The notes under the pieces were generated by a model, which did no database searches, was not told where the DNA came from, and saw only the letters and a program-made list of their open reading frames with translations. From Theocolax elegans (Eukaryota; Arthropoda; Insecta; Hymenoptera; Cerocephalidae), in contig CM047431.1 of the NCBI GenBank assembly GCA_026168455.1, positions 27,283,569-27,347,568 on the forward strand: 64,000 nt of DNA. Direction: 5' to 3'. Both the position numbers and the translations under genes were made by a program. This document shows, one piece after another, positions 1 to 9,921 of the stretch. Each line of letters starts with the position of its first letter. Position 1 is the stretch's first letter.

Positions 1-290
1 CGGAATACCTCAAATATTCCCGAAATATCCAGGAAATTCCGTAATTAGTCGAGTTATCCCGGAATACCTCAAATATTCCCCAAATATCCAGGAAATCCCG
101 TAATTAGTGGAGTTATCCCGGAACATCACAAATATTTCCAAAATATCCACGAAATCCCGTAATTGGTGGAGTTTTCCCGGAATTCCTCAAATGTTCTCGA
201 AATATCCTCGAAATGTCGTAATTAGGGTAGTTCTTCCGGAATACCTCAGAAATTCCAGAAATATTCAGGAAATCCCATAAGTAGTAGAGT
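1..290. repeat. 59-bp tandem satellite, about five copies
   Basis: A unit of about 59 bp starts with CGGAATACCTCAAATATTCC and ends with GTAATTAGTCGAGTTATCC. It recurs at about 1, 60, 119, 178 and 237 with growing divergence to the right. The array runs off the left window edge, so its true size is unknown. Loosely related sequence (AAATCCC.TAATTAGT motifs) reappears near 26.45-26.63 kb. There is no coding potential; the short minus-strand reading frame across it is a by-product of the repeat. Confidence 0.85.
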
Positions 291-299
291 GTGAAGGTG

Positions 300-880
300 T
301 CATCATAAAGGCGCACCTAAAAAGGAATAATAAATATTAATATGTATACTAGCTATGAACCCTCGCTTCGCTCGCGATTTACACATATTAAAGGGTTGAT
401 GTAATATTTTTATACGATTTATAAATAATGATATGTTTATAACATATTTTTTCAAAAAATAAAAATATAATTATAAGTATAAAATATCGTAAGATTACAC
501 TTTACAATATTATCTATGGTTGATAAAAGCAGGTATTATAGTATATTAATATCAGTATATTTTTTATTGTTTTTTTTATTTTTTAGAAAAATAAAAACGC
601 TACGTTTTCGCATTATTTGTGATGATTTTTCAGTACGATTATAAGATAAGATATAAGATGGGATATATATAATGGGATGAATTTAATATCCTAAATTATA
701 TAATATATTAAAAAATAATATGATACATGGTCCTTGTGAGTTAAAAAATAAAAATAGTGTATGTATGAATGAAGATAAAACACTCTGTGCAAAAAATTTT
801 CCAACACCATTGTCACGTCGCACTGGGGATCAGGGTGCGGATGATCAAATTTAAGTTTTATTATCAATTATTAATTAATT
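300..880. other. AT-rich spacer without a gene
   Basis: AT-rich sequence with no plausible reading frame. A short GC-rich block near 360-380 (CCTCGCTTCGCTCGCG) resembles one at about 26.42 kb, which is also next to degenerate 59-bp satellite-like sequence. I see no RNA gene or transposon end here. Confidence 0.5.
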
Positions 881-1139
881 AGTTTATTTATTACAGTGGG
901 TGTTAGTCGCGCACGTTCCGATATAATTGTCGTGATTTGCTACTCGATTAAAACGCTCAATTGGATATACGTAATTATCTCTAGTGATAGTAACAAGGAA
1001 AAGAAGCTGGGGAGTACACGGGAGTTCGCGGCACACACACAGGCAAAGGAAACGGCTATCAATATTGGCACTAGGTCGCACAAACTTTTGGCGATGCTGG
1101 CACACGTGCGGCACACACGCTTCGCTATGTTCTTTCTCT

Positions 1140-1460
1140 CTCTTTCTCGCTGACGTCACGTCGGTACTTCGATCGGTAGTTCCGAATCGGCGGTCGGACG
1201 AGCTCTGAGCTCTCGTCGTCGTCGACGCGAGAGAGTTGCTGCGCGCATGCGCCGTGACCACTTCGTGCGTACGCGGCCTTATGACACGTGCGGCTTAACG
1301 AAGATGTCCGCCGCGCACGAACGTAAACAACAGCGAGTTGGTGGCGACGACGACGTAGCTGTTCGGTCTTCCTTCGTGGTCTTCTTGGCTGCCCCCTTCT
1401 TCTCTCTTGGCGATCACTGGCTCGAGGACTCGGGAATGCGGTACAGCGTGTTTACCTGGG
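1140..1460 (+). promoter_or_regulatory. GC-rich putative promoter and first exon
   Basis: This block is markedly more GC- and CpG-rich than its surroundings. It contains a perfect cAMP-response-element palindrome TGACGTCA (1151-1158) and a perfect NRF-1-type palindrome GCGCATGCGC (1243-1252). An open frame begins with ATG at 1247 and reads through to a consensus splice donor, GTGAGT, at 1460. That arrangement suits a host promoter plus first coding exon, but no downstream exon is recognised and the translated sequence matches no family I know. A regulatory segment of an old LTR element is the main alternative. Confidence 0.3.
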
Positions 1461-1804
1461 TGAGTTATAAACCGTACGGCTACTGGGTTTATGTGTTGTT
1501 GTTTCACCTAACCACTCCTCTGCAACCATCCTATACACAGCTGTTCAACTGCTGTGTGATCCTGTCCTCCTCCTTTGTAAGGTGCACATTGTAAGCAGTA
1601 ATCTTACAGGTTTATTTGCTGTACTAGATGGCTGCTGTGGGAGGCAATTGGCTACGCTGCTTCTCCAGGTGTGCTGTAAGGGACTTCTCCTCACCACTTC
1701 CTGGCACTGTTTAGACTTCAAGCTTCCTCTGGATCTTCCTGAAGACTCCTCCGCTCTTACTTGTGTGCTCGGTGACGTGGCTGGCCTGTGTGTGTAGGCT
1801 GATA

Positions 1805-1880
1805 GGGTTCGGTGAGGCTTAGGTAGGGTTTGGTAAGGCTTAGGTAGGGTTCGGTAAGGCTTAGGTAGGTTTCGGTAATG
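1805..1880. repeat. 21-bp tandem repeat
   Basis: About 3.5 copies of a 21-bp unit, GGGTTCGGTAAGGCTTAGGTA with small changes. It produces a proline/tyrosine/leucine-rich minus-strand translation that should not be read as a protein. Confidence 0.8.
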
Positions 1881-1929
1881 ACTTGAATGGGCTACGTGCT
1901 CGCTTAACTTTGACATGCATTAAATGCAT

Positions 1930-2070
1930 TGTCACACCATATATCAACCAAACATGGTAATAAACAACAAAAAAATGGTAATAAAATTATATATTCAAAA
2001 CTGAGAGTAGCAGATAATAGTTTTGTTGTGCCATACAATCCATAATTATTATTATTATTGGAATGTCACA
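1930..2070 (+). pseudogene. Helitron Rep/helicase relic, segment 1 of 3
   Basis: Read on the plus strand, the end of this stretch gives VADNSFVVPYNP, a stop, and then CHINVE after crossing the TTAA at 2071. That is the Helitron-like VVPYNP..L..HINVE motif that precedes the KYLFKY motif. The frame resumes exactly at 4746 after the Kolobok-like element is removed. It has an in-frame stop just after PYNP, and the upstream Rep domain is not recognisable. The family assignment rests on the conserved motif and its continuity with segments 2 and 3. Confidence 0.6.
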
Positions 2071-2074
2071 TTAA

Positions 2075-4745
2075 GGGGGTATCCTGCTTTGGAAGGCCTA
2101 AAAAAACCGTTGTTAGGGAATTTTTTTAAAGATAGAAAAGATAACCAATTCCAGAGAACTTTCAGGAATATTTTATTATATAATTGAACAGTATAAAAAA
2201 ATTTTTTTAAAGAAAAATATCAAAATACAGCTAATTATTAGGCACATTTGTTGGGCAATCCGTAATCCGAGTCTTCTATTGGCGGGAGTGATAGAGCTCT
2301 TAATCTTGATCTGAAACACAAAGCCAAAAAAAAATTTCATTTTCATACATGTATTTTCTATTTGAAACAAGAAAAATCCGAAAAAATTGTGAAATTTGAA
2401 ATTTTTTCCGAATTTGTAGCAAAAAGTTCTTTTTGCGAGAAAAAAAAACCTCTTCAATGTGCTGAAAAAGTCTTTTAGAAATTTATTTCCAAAAACCTTT
2501 TCGGTTCATATTGAAGAGTAGATAAAGCTGAAGCTACAAAAACTTCGGATCGTTACGATAGCTTATTTATTTTTTTTGCAAACACGCCCGCCAGTTTAGA
2601 AAAAGTGGAAAAACGAAAACTCGAGAAAAAGCGCTTTAAAGTATATGAACTGGAAAAATGTTAATTTTCTACTACTTACGGCAATAATTCGCTAATCAGC
2701 TATTCCTGCGCCATAGAATAGACCTTCAGCTTCCTCATGGAACTCATTTTGATGAAGTTGTTTAAGTCTACGGGCCGTACGAGCTTCCTTACTGGAAAGA
2801 GACGAACGTCGTCTTTCTCGTTCAATCCGTTTTATGTCGACATTATCCGCAAACATTTTACATTGCTGGCCAATTTTCAAATTGAGTAATTGCATGGTAT
2901 GCAGAACTGCTGAATATCCTTCATTGAACATTCCTGCAGCCATATACGCAGCAATTTCTACGATTTTTTACCAGAATTGAGATGTTTCGGAGTTATGCGC
3001 CATGGAGTTGAACGATTCGTTCGAATTTTGCGAATGTCCACCTAAGCATCGCGTCATGAAATCGTCACTCGAAAGTTCTTCGTAGATTGGATGAATATGT
3101 TCCTCTACTTTTTCGTCAATCAATCGAGCAGAATGTTTCAAGGATGCAAGACGATTCGTAGTTTCGGCTTTGCGCCATTCACTCCAGCTGTCAGTGCCTG
3201 TCGGACAATTCTCGTGACGAGGAGATTCATCAGTTGAACATTAATGATCCAGCGTTGCCATCCCAGCCTTTTTCATATCTTGGACAGAATGAATATTCCT
3301 TCGAATTGCTAAACCATAATATATTGTCAACTTTTTGATGAGACTCTCTGTTAGACACTTTTTTCCTCCAAGCTTCTCTTCCTTTTATTTCGGAGTCGAG
3401 TACCCATGTGCTTTTGTACGTGTCCCACGCACTCACTTTTTGTCACAGGGTAAAAATCACCATATGGATTCATTTTTACAATATCATTGAAAGTTTTCGA
3501 ATCACCGTCGCCGATGTAATTCGTATACTTTACTCCAAAATTTGCAACAGATCTCAAAAACATCTCCACGATTGAATCTACCTCCATCTTCCCTACTGAA
3601 CCATCGTGATTTGAAGAGCATGATTCTTTATGATCATTATACCATTCTTCAAATTCTTCTTCGTCTAATATATTCTTTTGTAAAGCACATGAATGACAAT
3701 ACGCACTTTTTACAATAAGGTCGACTACTTTGCCAAAGTAATATGCAATGAGCGTTGTAACACCAAACAATGAAGTAAAACCTCGTTTTTTCCAGGATCC
3801 ATCGCCAGAAACTTTCAAACAGTCAGCAGATCTATCATGTTCTATATTTTTTTCTTTCTCTTCTTTGACAGCTTTTTACAAGCGCTTTTGAACATTGATT
3901 TTGACGCTGTATATAAATGCTGCACAATTTGATCATACGTTGATTTTGCTAAACCTTGACATATATCCATAAGTCCACAAAACACATTGATACCTTCTCG
4001 TCCAACACCGAAAAGCCTCATAACAAAAACAATTCGTCTATTTATTTCGAATTCAGTGTTTATAAACGGTCCTGAATTTATTTCTCTATGACCACACATA
4101 CACGATAATACTATTTTGAAACCTAAGCCTCGATGTCCACTCTCTGAAAATTGTATATTTTGTTTGCAAGATCTGCAAATTACGATATCAGAAATTGCAA
4201 AAAATACTGTGACAAACTCGATTATTCGATAGCAGTGAGTTGCACTCTGTATCGTCTGATTCTGTTGTGAATTGATTACCATGGAATTTTCGTTTCCGTG
4301 GTTTTGCAGCACGATTACTACTCGATTTGTCACTTTTCGGATAACTAGACATGATTATATTGAAGCGCACTGGTCAATATTCAGAGAAGAACTAAACGTT
4401 ACGCCCCAAACAGCTCTATAAGAAGCAGGTACACACAGATTATATACCGATGACACATACTAAGGTTCAAAAGACGCTTTTATGAAAGCAAAATATTATT
4501 TCGAACAGCTGCTGAACCTTTTCAGGTATATAGTTTCGACTTTAGAGACGAGGGGAGGAGCGCGCGCGTTTCAGTCTGACCGAGCACTGGCACTTGCTCG
4601 ATGCCCCGTTGCGTTTAGTACTGTATATTCGGAAATACTACGATTCCGACTCTATAACTTCGGATATATGTTCTTATACATATAAGGAATAGATTTAAGC
4701 AATAAAAAAATCGATTTTTTGGACGTTCTAAATCAGGATACCCCC
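2075..4745. mobile_element. Kolobok-like DNA transposon, TTAA target
   Basis: The element starts GGGGGTATCCTG and ends with the exact inverse CAGGATACCCCC. It is flanked on both sides by TTAA (2071-2074 and 4746-4749). Inside, on the minus strand, is a decayed transposase of the type annotated in arthropods as a Mutator-like transposase domain, which in repeat libraries belongs to the Kolobok superfamily (TTAA target duplications). It interrupts a Helitron frame: removing the element plus one TTAA rejoins HINVE to its continuation. It is therefore younger than the Helitron. Several frameshifts and stops show it is inactive. Confidence 0.8.
2692..4370 (-). pseudogene. Kolobok-like transposase, decayed
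   Basis: Reading leftward from about 4370, the order is: a basic N-terminus; a zinc-binding-like region with CRSC and CMCG pairs around SGHRGLGFKI (4.19-4.05 kb); SGDGSWKKRGFTSLFG (3818 downward); KYTNYIGDGDSKTF; ECVGHVQKHMGTRLR (3.43 kb); and a C-terminal block FNEGYSAVLHTM followed by an arginine-rich KEARTARRLKQ (2943-2692). The acidic residues of DGS and DGDSK are likely parts of the DDE-type catalytic core. The frame is lost near 3842, 3351 and 3230, and several stops lie between 3230 and 2943. A second, more decayed homologue sits at 47.8-48.6 kb. Confidence 0.75.
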
Positions 4746-4918
4746 TTAATGTGGAAATATGTAATACAATAAAAGCTATGAAATATTTATTTAAATATTT
4801 TCATAAGGGTTCTGATACTGCTCTTGTGAAATTTACGATGGAAGCTACTACTAATGATATGGACAAAAATAATGCAGATATATATTATTATGATGAAATA
4901 TCTCATGAAATATCCACT
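4746..4918 (+). pseudogene. Helitron relic, segment 2 of 3
   Basis: The frame reads INVEICNTIKAMKYLFKYFHKG and ends in DEISHEISTRY, matching the Helitron motif region (HINVE, KYLFKY..KG, ARY/TRY) downstream of Rep. It is bounded on the left by the Kolobok-like element and on the right by a SINE inserted after 4931. The frame is open across the segment. Confidence 0.75.
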
Positions 4919-4931
4919 AGATATGTATGCG

Positions 4932-5374
4932 AGCCGCGGTGGTTCATGGGTAAAGCTCCCGACTCTCACACCGAGGGTCGTGGGTTCGATCCCAGACGTG
5001 TACTTCTGAAAAATTTTTCATGTGCATTTTTCGAACACCGCGACTCAGTGGCTCGGCGTGTCACTATAATGTGACGCCAGTTCAGGTGCGCGTGCGTTTC
5101 GTGCACTTGTCAGTGCATGAGAGGCACGGGCATCTGAACTATAGGGAACGTTAGGGACGCAAAGATGTAAAAAGGATCGCGGTGGTTCAATCGGGAGGAC
5201 AGGAAACTGTAATTATTAGACTAATTATAGTGACCGATGATATCTTCCGATGGACACAAGCACCACTGTTTCAACTACATGTGCTTTGTTTACAGACACA
5301 CCGTTCACCTCCGTCGCTGATTAGCCCTGGCAGCATAAATAGAGCGACGTTAAATAACAAAAAAAAAAAAAAAA
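4932..5374 (+). mobile_element. tRNA-derived SINE with 13-bp TSD
   Basis: The element carries an A-box-like TGGTTCATGGG (4940-4950) and a B box GGTTCGATCCC (4983-4993), the split polymerase III promoter inherited from a tRNA. A non-tRNA body follows, and it ends in an A-rich tail (about 5351-5374). Perfect 13-bp duplications AGATATGTATGCG flank it (4919-4931 and 5375-5387). The Helitron frame resumes after the right TSD, so this copy landed inside that gene. The 3' body (CGCTGATTAG..GCATAAA.AGAGCGA) recurs in the fragment at 9471-9575. The perfect TSD suggests a fairly recent insertion. Confidence 0.88.
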
Positions 5375-5387
5375 AGATATGTATGCG

Positions 5388-6915
5388 CACCGGAGGCTAT
5401 GTATCGTATCTTAGAGTTTAAATTACATTAACAATCTTATGCTATTATAAGATTATCTGTACATCAACAAGATGAACAAAATATATTTTTTAAAGAAGGT
5501 TAAGAAGATACATTAATTGATAAAAATATTGATTCAACATTGACATCATGGTTTAAATTCAACAAAGAAGACGAAAATGCAACACAATATTTATATACTG
5601 AAATTCCTCAACATTACGTTTTTAACATAAAAAATAAAAAATGGACTAAAAGAAAACAATTTAATAAACCTATCATAAGTAGAATGTATTTCTTAAATCG
5701 GAATAAACGTGAAACATTTTTCCTACGACTACTATTATTACATGTACGTGGTGCAAAATCATTTGCGGATATACGAACTGTAAATGGTATTATTTACCAT
5801 ACATATGAAGATGCCTGTTTATCAAGAGGTATTGTTAGTACTGACGATGAATGGGATAAATGTTTAGCAGAAGCTACGGTATTCAAGTTCCTTAAATCCA
5901 TGTGTCAACTATTTGCATTTATTCTTGCATTCCAAAAATCCATTAATTCCTTAGATTTATATAATAAACATAAAATTCATTTTATGGATCCAAAACTACC
6001 AAATATTGAAAGTGAAAATAAAGCTTTGAATAATATTGAAAAAATTTTGTTATTACATGGAATGAAATTAAATAATTTTCATATACCCAATATAGATAAT
6101 TATGAAGTAAATGATTATGATAATAATGAATTAAATGCATATAATTATACAAATACATTAGAAGCTTTGATAAGTTCTTTAACGATTAAACAAAAACAAA
6201 TGTATGACTTGGTCATCAATGCAACGATTAATAACATTGGCAGTAAATATTATTTTATTGATGGACCTGGTGGGAGTGGTAAGAGTTATTTACATAATGT
6301 TATTATTACATATTTAATGTCAATGAATGTCTCTTTTATCACAATGGCTTGGACTGGTATTGCTGCTGATTTATTAATTAATGGGAAAACTGTGTATAGT
6401 ACATTTAAGTTACCGTTAAATATTAATGAACAATCAACATGTAATATAGATCCTAATTCAAAATATGGTACTTATTTAAAAAATATTAAAATTATAATAC
6501 GTAAATTATAGTACGCTTTTGAAACAATTGATACATTTTTTAGAGATGCATGTAAAAATGATCTTCCTTTTGGAGGAAAAGTTATCGTAACTTCTGGTGA
6601 CTTTAGACAAACACTACCAATAGTAGCACATGGGAATAGAACTAAAATTATTGAAACTTGCGTTAAAAGAAGTTTATTATGGCAATATTTTTCAAGTAAA
6701 AGTTGTCATTAACTGAAAATTTAAGATTACAAATGCCAGACAATAGTTTTAAAAATTGGTTACTCGAAATAGGAGAGAATAAAAATTTGTCAAACTATGA
6801 ATTACAACACAACGTTAAAGAAATACCAACACAATTTATTTGTGATAATGATTTAATTAAAGAAATATTTGGAAATAAGATACATCCTAATGAATTAAAG
6901 AAATTTAGAGTTTAA
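5388..6915 (+). pseudogene. Helitron PIF1-type helicase relic, segment 3 of 3
   Basis: After the SINE the frame gives APEAMYRI, the Helitron motif that follows the ARY/TRY segment, then a long open stretch (5540-6511). It has the helicase Walker A motif GPGGSGKS at about 6260. The frame is lost near 6511, where Walker B should lie. It resumes with GDFRQTLPIV, the PIF1/Helitron motif, near 6600, and then LTENLRLQ and a frame to 6915. The Helitron C-terminal half after ..IFGNKIHP is missing. The role would have been DNA unwinding in rolling-circle transposition. This copy is dead: small deletion at Walker B, frameshifts, truncation, and two insertions. No CTRR-type Helitron 3' end was found. 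Confidence 0.8.
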
Positions 6916-6916
6916 A

Positions 6917-7266
6917 TTGTATTACAAAGGTGCACGAAAAAGAAACGATGTCGGTAAAGTACGAACATGCGTATTTTTCCATGCGAGAAAGTAAAAACAA
7001 ATTTTACTTTCTCTTTCTCTCGCACTTACTACACAGAAATCGTGAGACTGACAATATCGAATCTCCAGTCTCGTGCCGATGTAAACACTCGCTTTGTTTA
7101 CAAAACGCACACGCGCCCGGTTCTGTCTTCGTAAGTTACGCCGGCCTTGAGGTTTTCGCTACACGATATGCTTAATTTTTGGTTAAGTGAGGTACCCGGT
7201 GATGATAGAAAATACTAAATTTTCTTACATAATCCCATATACTCAGTGCTAACTAGTTGGGCGCCA
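6917..7266 (-). other. Leader of a minus-strand LTR element, ending in primer site
   Basis: GC-richer sequence with no convincing gene. Its last 11 bases, GTTGGGCGCCA (7256-7266), are in reverse complement the classic TGGCGCCCAAC, complementary to the 3' end of insect tRNA-Lys(CTT). This marks the primer-binding site of an LTR retrotransposon on the minus strand whose LTR lies immediately to the right. No gag is recognised here. Confidence 0.5.
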
Positions 7267-7957
7267 TGTAGCGGTGCGATCGGGATGAAGGGAAACCCGA
7301 GGTTGCGCGTAGCGAACCTACCTTCGCGCACAACCGGACTTCCAATACACCTTGTCGACAACTCGTCGCTCACCCGATAATCACCGTGTACGTTGATATG
7401 GGCTCACTCGTGAGCCCACCTATGCAAACACGAATTCTCAAAAGATACAGACGAGTACCGCGGGCTCGTCTGCTGTTCCGGACGAGGTAGTGAGGATCCT
7501 GGGGTAATACGGGATATCGAAATAACAGTGAGTCGAGAAATAAAGTAAAAACTTGTTTTATTTACTATTAGACTACAAATTACAATTTCTGGATTATCGA
7601 TATTCGCGGGGTATATCGGTTACCATACGGTCAGGACATGATCGCGTAGACTCCTTGCCCGTGCGCGACGAGGAGAGAGAACACAAGTACGCGGGCGCTT
7701 TACCCTCCCCGAAAAGACAATTTCTAACCTTATTTGACGGTTCTTCGAAGGGAGTTTTGCTCACGCTTCTAGGGTGGTTCGGCGGCTGCACCACGGCTTT
7801 CACACTCGTCCTTGGCCAAAGATCTCCGCGTCTTTCCGGTAGCAGCTCACGGCTTGGCTGTCCACGAGAGAGTGAATCCCGCCGATTCTCTCTCGTTCCC
7901 CCTCCCTTCCTTGTCCTGTTTAAGATTTAAGATTTAAATGGCGTACAAGAGTGTGAC
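7267..7957 (-). mobile_element. LTR remnant, Lys-tRNA-primed element
   Basis: The block begins TGTAGCGGTGCG directly beside the primer-binding site (so the LTR ends ..CTACA on the minus strand), is GC-rich, and falls back to AT-rich sequence near 7960. The right limit is uncertain; a TG..CA end near 7957 (GTGTGACA) is my guess. No second LTR copy was found in the window. Frames inside (7553-7930 and its reverse) look non-coding. Confidence 0.45.
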
Positions 7958-7959
7958 AG

Positions 7960-8464
7960 AATACATTTATGTCTTTAACAGTATTTTTAATGAAAAGTTC
8001 AGAAAACTTTACAAAAAAAGTTATGTTTGTTTTTAGTAAAAAATGCATACCCTGGGAGCTACAATTTCATGAAAATAGGCATATAATAAAAAAAGTGCTA
8101 AAATGTCAACTTTGACACTCTGTAACTTAAAATAATGGTCCCGAAAAATCTGAAAAAATTCAGGAAAACTACTGGATACCTGTAAAATATATTCCCACAG
8201 TTATAGCAATATTTATTTTTTTTATCTTCGATATCACAGAGAACCACCCATATATATCAAGAATTCGCTGCACTGTTGAGTTCTAGCGGAATTTCGTTTT
8301 AATCCCTCCTATCACAATTTTTTTTTAATACATTTGTAATAAATATCTGTGTTAGCATTAATATATTAAGATTAATTTATTGCATTTAATAAAATTATCA
8401 ATACAGATATGCAAGGTTTAATTACTGTTTGCAATAAAATGAAAATAAAGTAAAATCAATGGTC
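7960..8464. other. AT-rich spacer, nothing recognised
   Basis: AT-rich sequence with no reading frame, transposon end or RNA gene that I can support. Confidence 0.4.
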
Positions 8465-9147
8465 TAACAAGGAGGGGCTCCACCCTTCGGGAAATAGATT
8501 TTGTTGGAACATTGAAAGCTGTTTTCTGGTACCCAAATTTGAAAGAATTCATATGAAATTCAATCTCATAGGCTGTTTCACAGAAGTTATACGCACTTAT
8601 CGAAAACTCGTGAAAAAATATCTTTAAGCTTAATTGCCAATATATCCAAAAGAAATAGACGTGGTTACTCAAACTCAAATTCATTAAATAGTTAAGATCA
8701 AGTAGATATAGTTTAAAAAAAAGAAGCTCAAATATCTCAATTTGGACAAAAGTTATGGAAAAAATAAGAATTAGATAAAATTTTAACGAAAATTTTAATA
8801 TTAATATTTGCTAGACATTTTAGCCAAATATTTCGTCTAATTCTTATTTTTTCCATAACTTTTGTCCAAATTGAGATATTTGAGCTTCTTTTTTTTAAAC
8901 TATATCTACTTGATCTCAACTGATTTAATGGATATAAGTTTGCGTATATGCGTCTATTTCTTTTTGAGTTATTGGCGATTAAGTTTAAACATATTTTTTT
9001 CACAATTTTTCGTTAACTGCGAATAACTTTCGTTAAACAGCCTATGAGACTGAATTTCATATGAATTCTTTCATATTTGGATACCAGAAAACAGCTCTCA
9101 AGGTTCCATGAAATACATTTCCAGGAAGGTGGAACCCCTCCTTGTAA
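8465..9147. repeat. Foldback (long inverted repeat) element
   Basis: Two arms of about 310 bp are imperfect reverse complements around a spacer at about 8778-8835. The outer ends are AACAAGGAGGGGCTCCACC on the left and the inverse ..GGTGGAACCCCTCCTTGT on the right. Near the centre, ATCTCAATTTGGACAAAAGT (left) mirrors ACTTTTGTCCAAATTGAGAT (right). The short frames inside are mirror images of one another and are not genes. This is a non-autonomous foldback or MITE-like element; no clear TSD was found. Confidence 0.8.
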
Positions 9148-9470
9148 GATAAAGTGAGATCAATATATGCAATAGTTGATGGCCTTTGAGTAAATTTTAA
9201 CAAATATATCAATAAAATATCACGTGTGAAAATTTCAAAAATCAACAATTAGTTTGAGTTGCCTAAAGGATAACTGCGAAAAGCTTTTTTTTAAATAGCC
9301 AGACTACTACTACTTCTAATAATGGCGATTATATTTTCCCATAACGTCATACTTTGAACGATTTGTAAGAAACTCTTGTTGCAATCGAAATAATGAATAT
9401 TGAGGTTACGCGCCCAGACCTTCTATATTCATCATTATTAAATTTAAGCAGATCAAATAGGTATTAAGGT

Positions 9471-9575
9471 AACAAGTGCTTTCTTCACCAAGACATCGTA
9501 TGACCCTTGTCGCTGATTAGCACCGATTTGGGAGCATAAAAAGAGCGATGTTTAAATAATAATAATAAAAAAAAA
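9471..9575 (+). mobile_element. 5'-truncated SINE copy
   Basis: The 3' half shares CGCTGATTAG, GCATAAA and AGAGCGA with the SINE at 4932-5374 and ends in AATAATAATAAAAAAAAA. Near-perfect 11-bp duplications flank it: GGTATTAAGGT (9460-9470) and GGTATTGAGGT (9576-9586). Truncation at the 5' end and an A tail are typical of LINE-mediated retrotransposition. Confidence 0.75.
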
Positions 9576-9689
9576 GGTATTGAGGTTGCTGAGTATCAAG
9601 GAGCTTATACATGCTAATACTTTAGATGATAAATAAATCTTACAATGGTATTGCACAATCGCTGTAGCTTGACTGAAAGGTAATTTGGC

Positions 9690-9921
9690 AAATCTTAGGG
9701 CATTTGCTCAAATCGGAGCTCCATACAAAGTGACGGAGACAACTGTCGCTAAGAGGGCCCGCGGTGGCTGCATTGGCCTTCCGATATTTGGCATTCTTCC
9801 CGACAAAGCTCTAGCTACTGCTGCAGCTTTTGACCCTGCATTCAATAGGCGTTCCTTGAATGTTAGTCGCGCATCCAAGATAACTTCTAGGTATTTCACC
9901 GTGTCCGCTGATATTATAGGT
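9690..9921 (-). pseudogene. R1-like LINE reverse transcriptase, 3' piece
   Basis: On the minus strand this reads KYLEVILDARLTFKERLL, then AGSKAAAVARALSGRMPNIG and LLATVVSVTLYGAP. That is the conserved region after the reverse-transcriptase catalytic core in R1/jockey-type insect LINEs. The upstream part of the same gene lies at 22317-22870, on the other side of the Gypsy insertion. The 5' end of this piece stops exactly at the 4-bp TSD of that insertion. The typical endings of the ORF are absent, so the element was already truncated. Confidence 0.8.

Noticed and set aside
3230..3436. Independent 68-codon gene
   Set aside because: It is the frameshifted continuation of the Kolobok-like transposase.
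4932..5010. Functional tRNA gene
   Set aside because: A and B boxes are present but the arms do not pair into a cloverleaf; poly-A tail and TSD mark it as a SINE.
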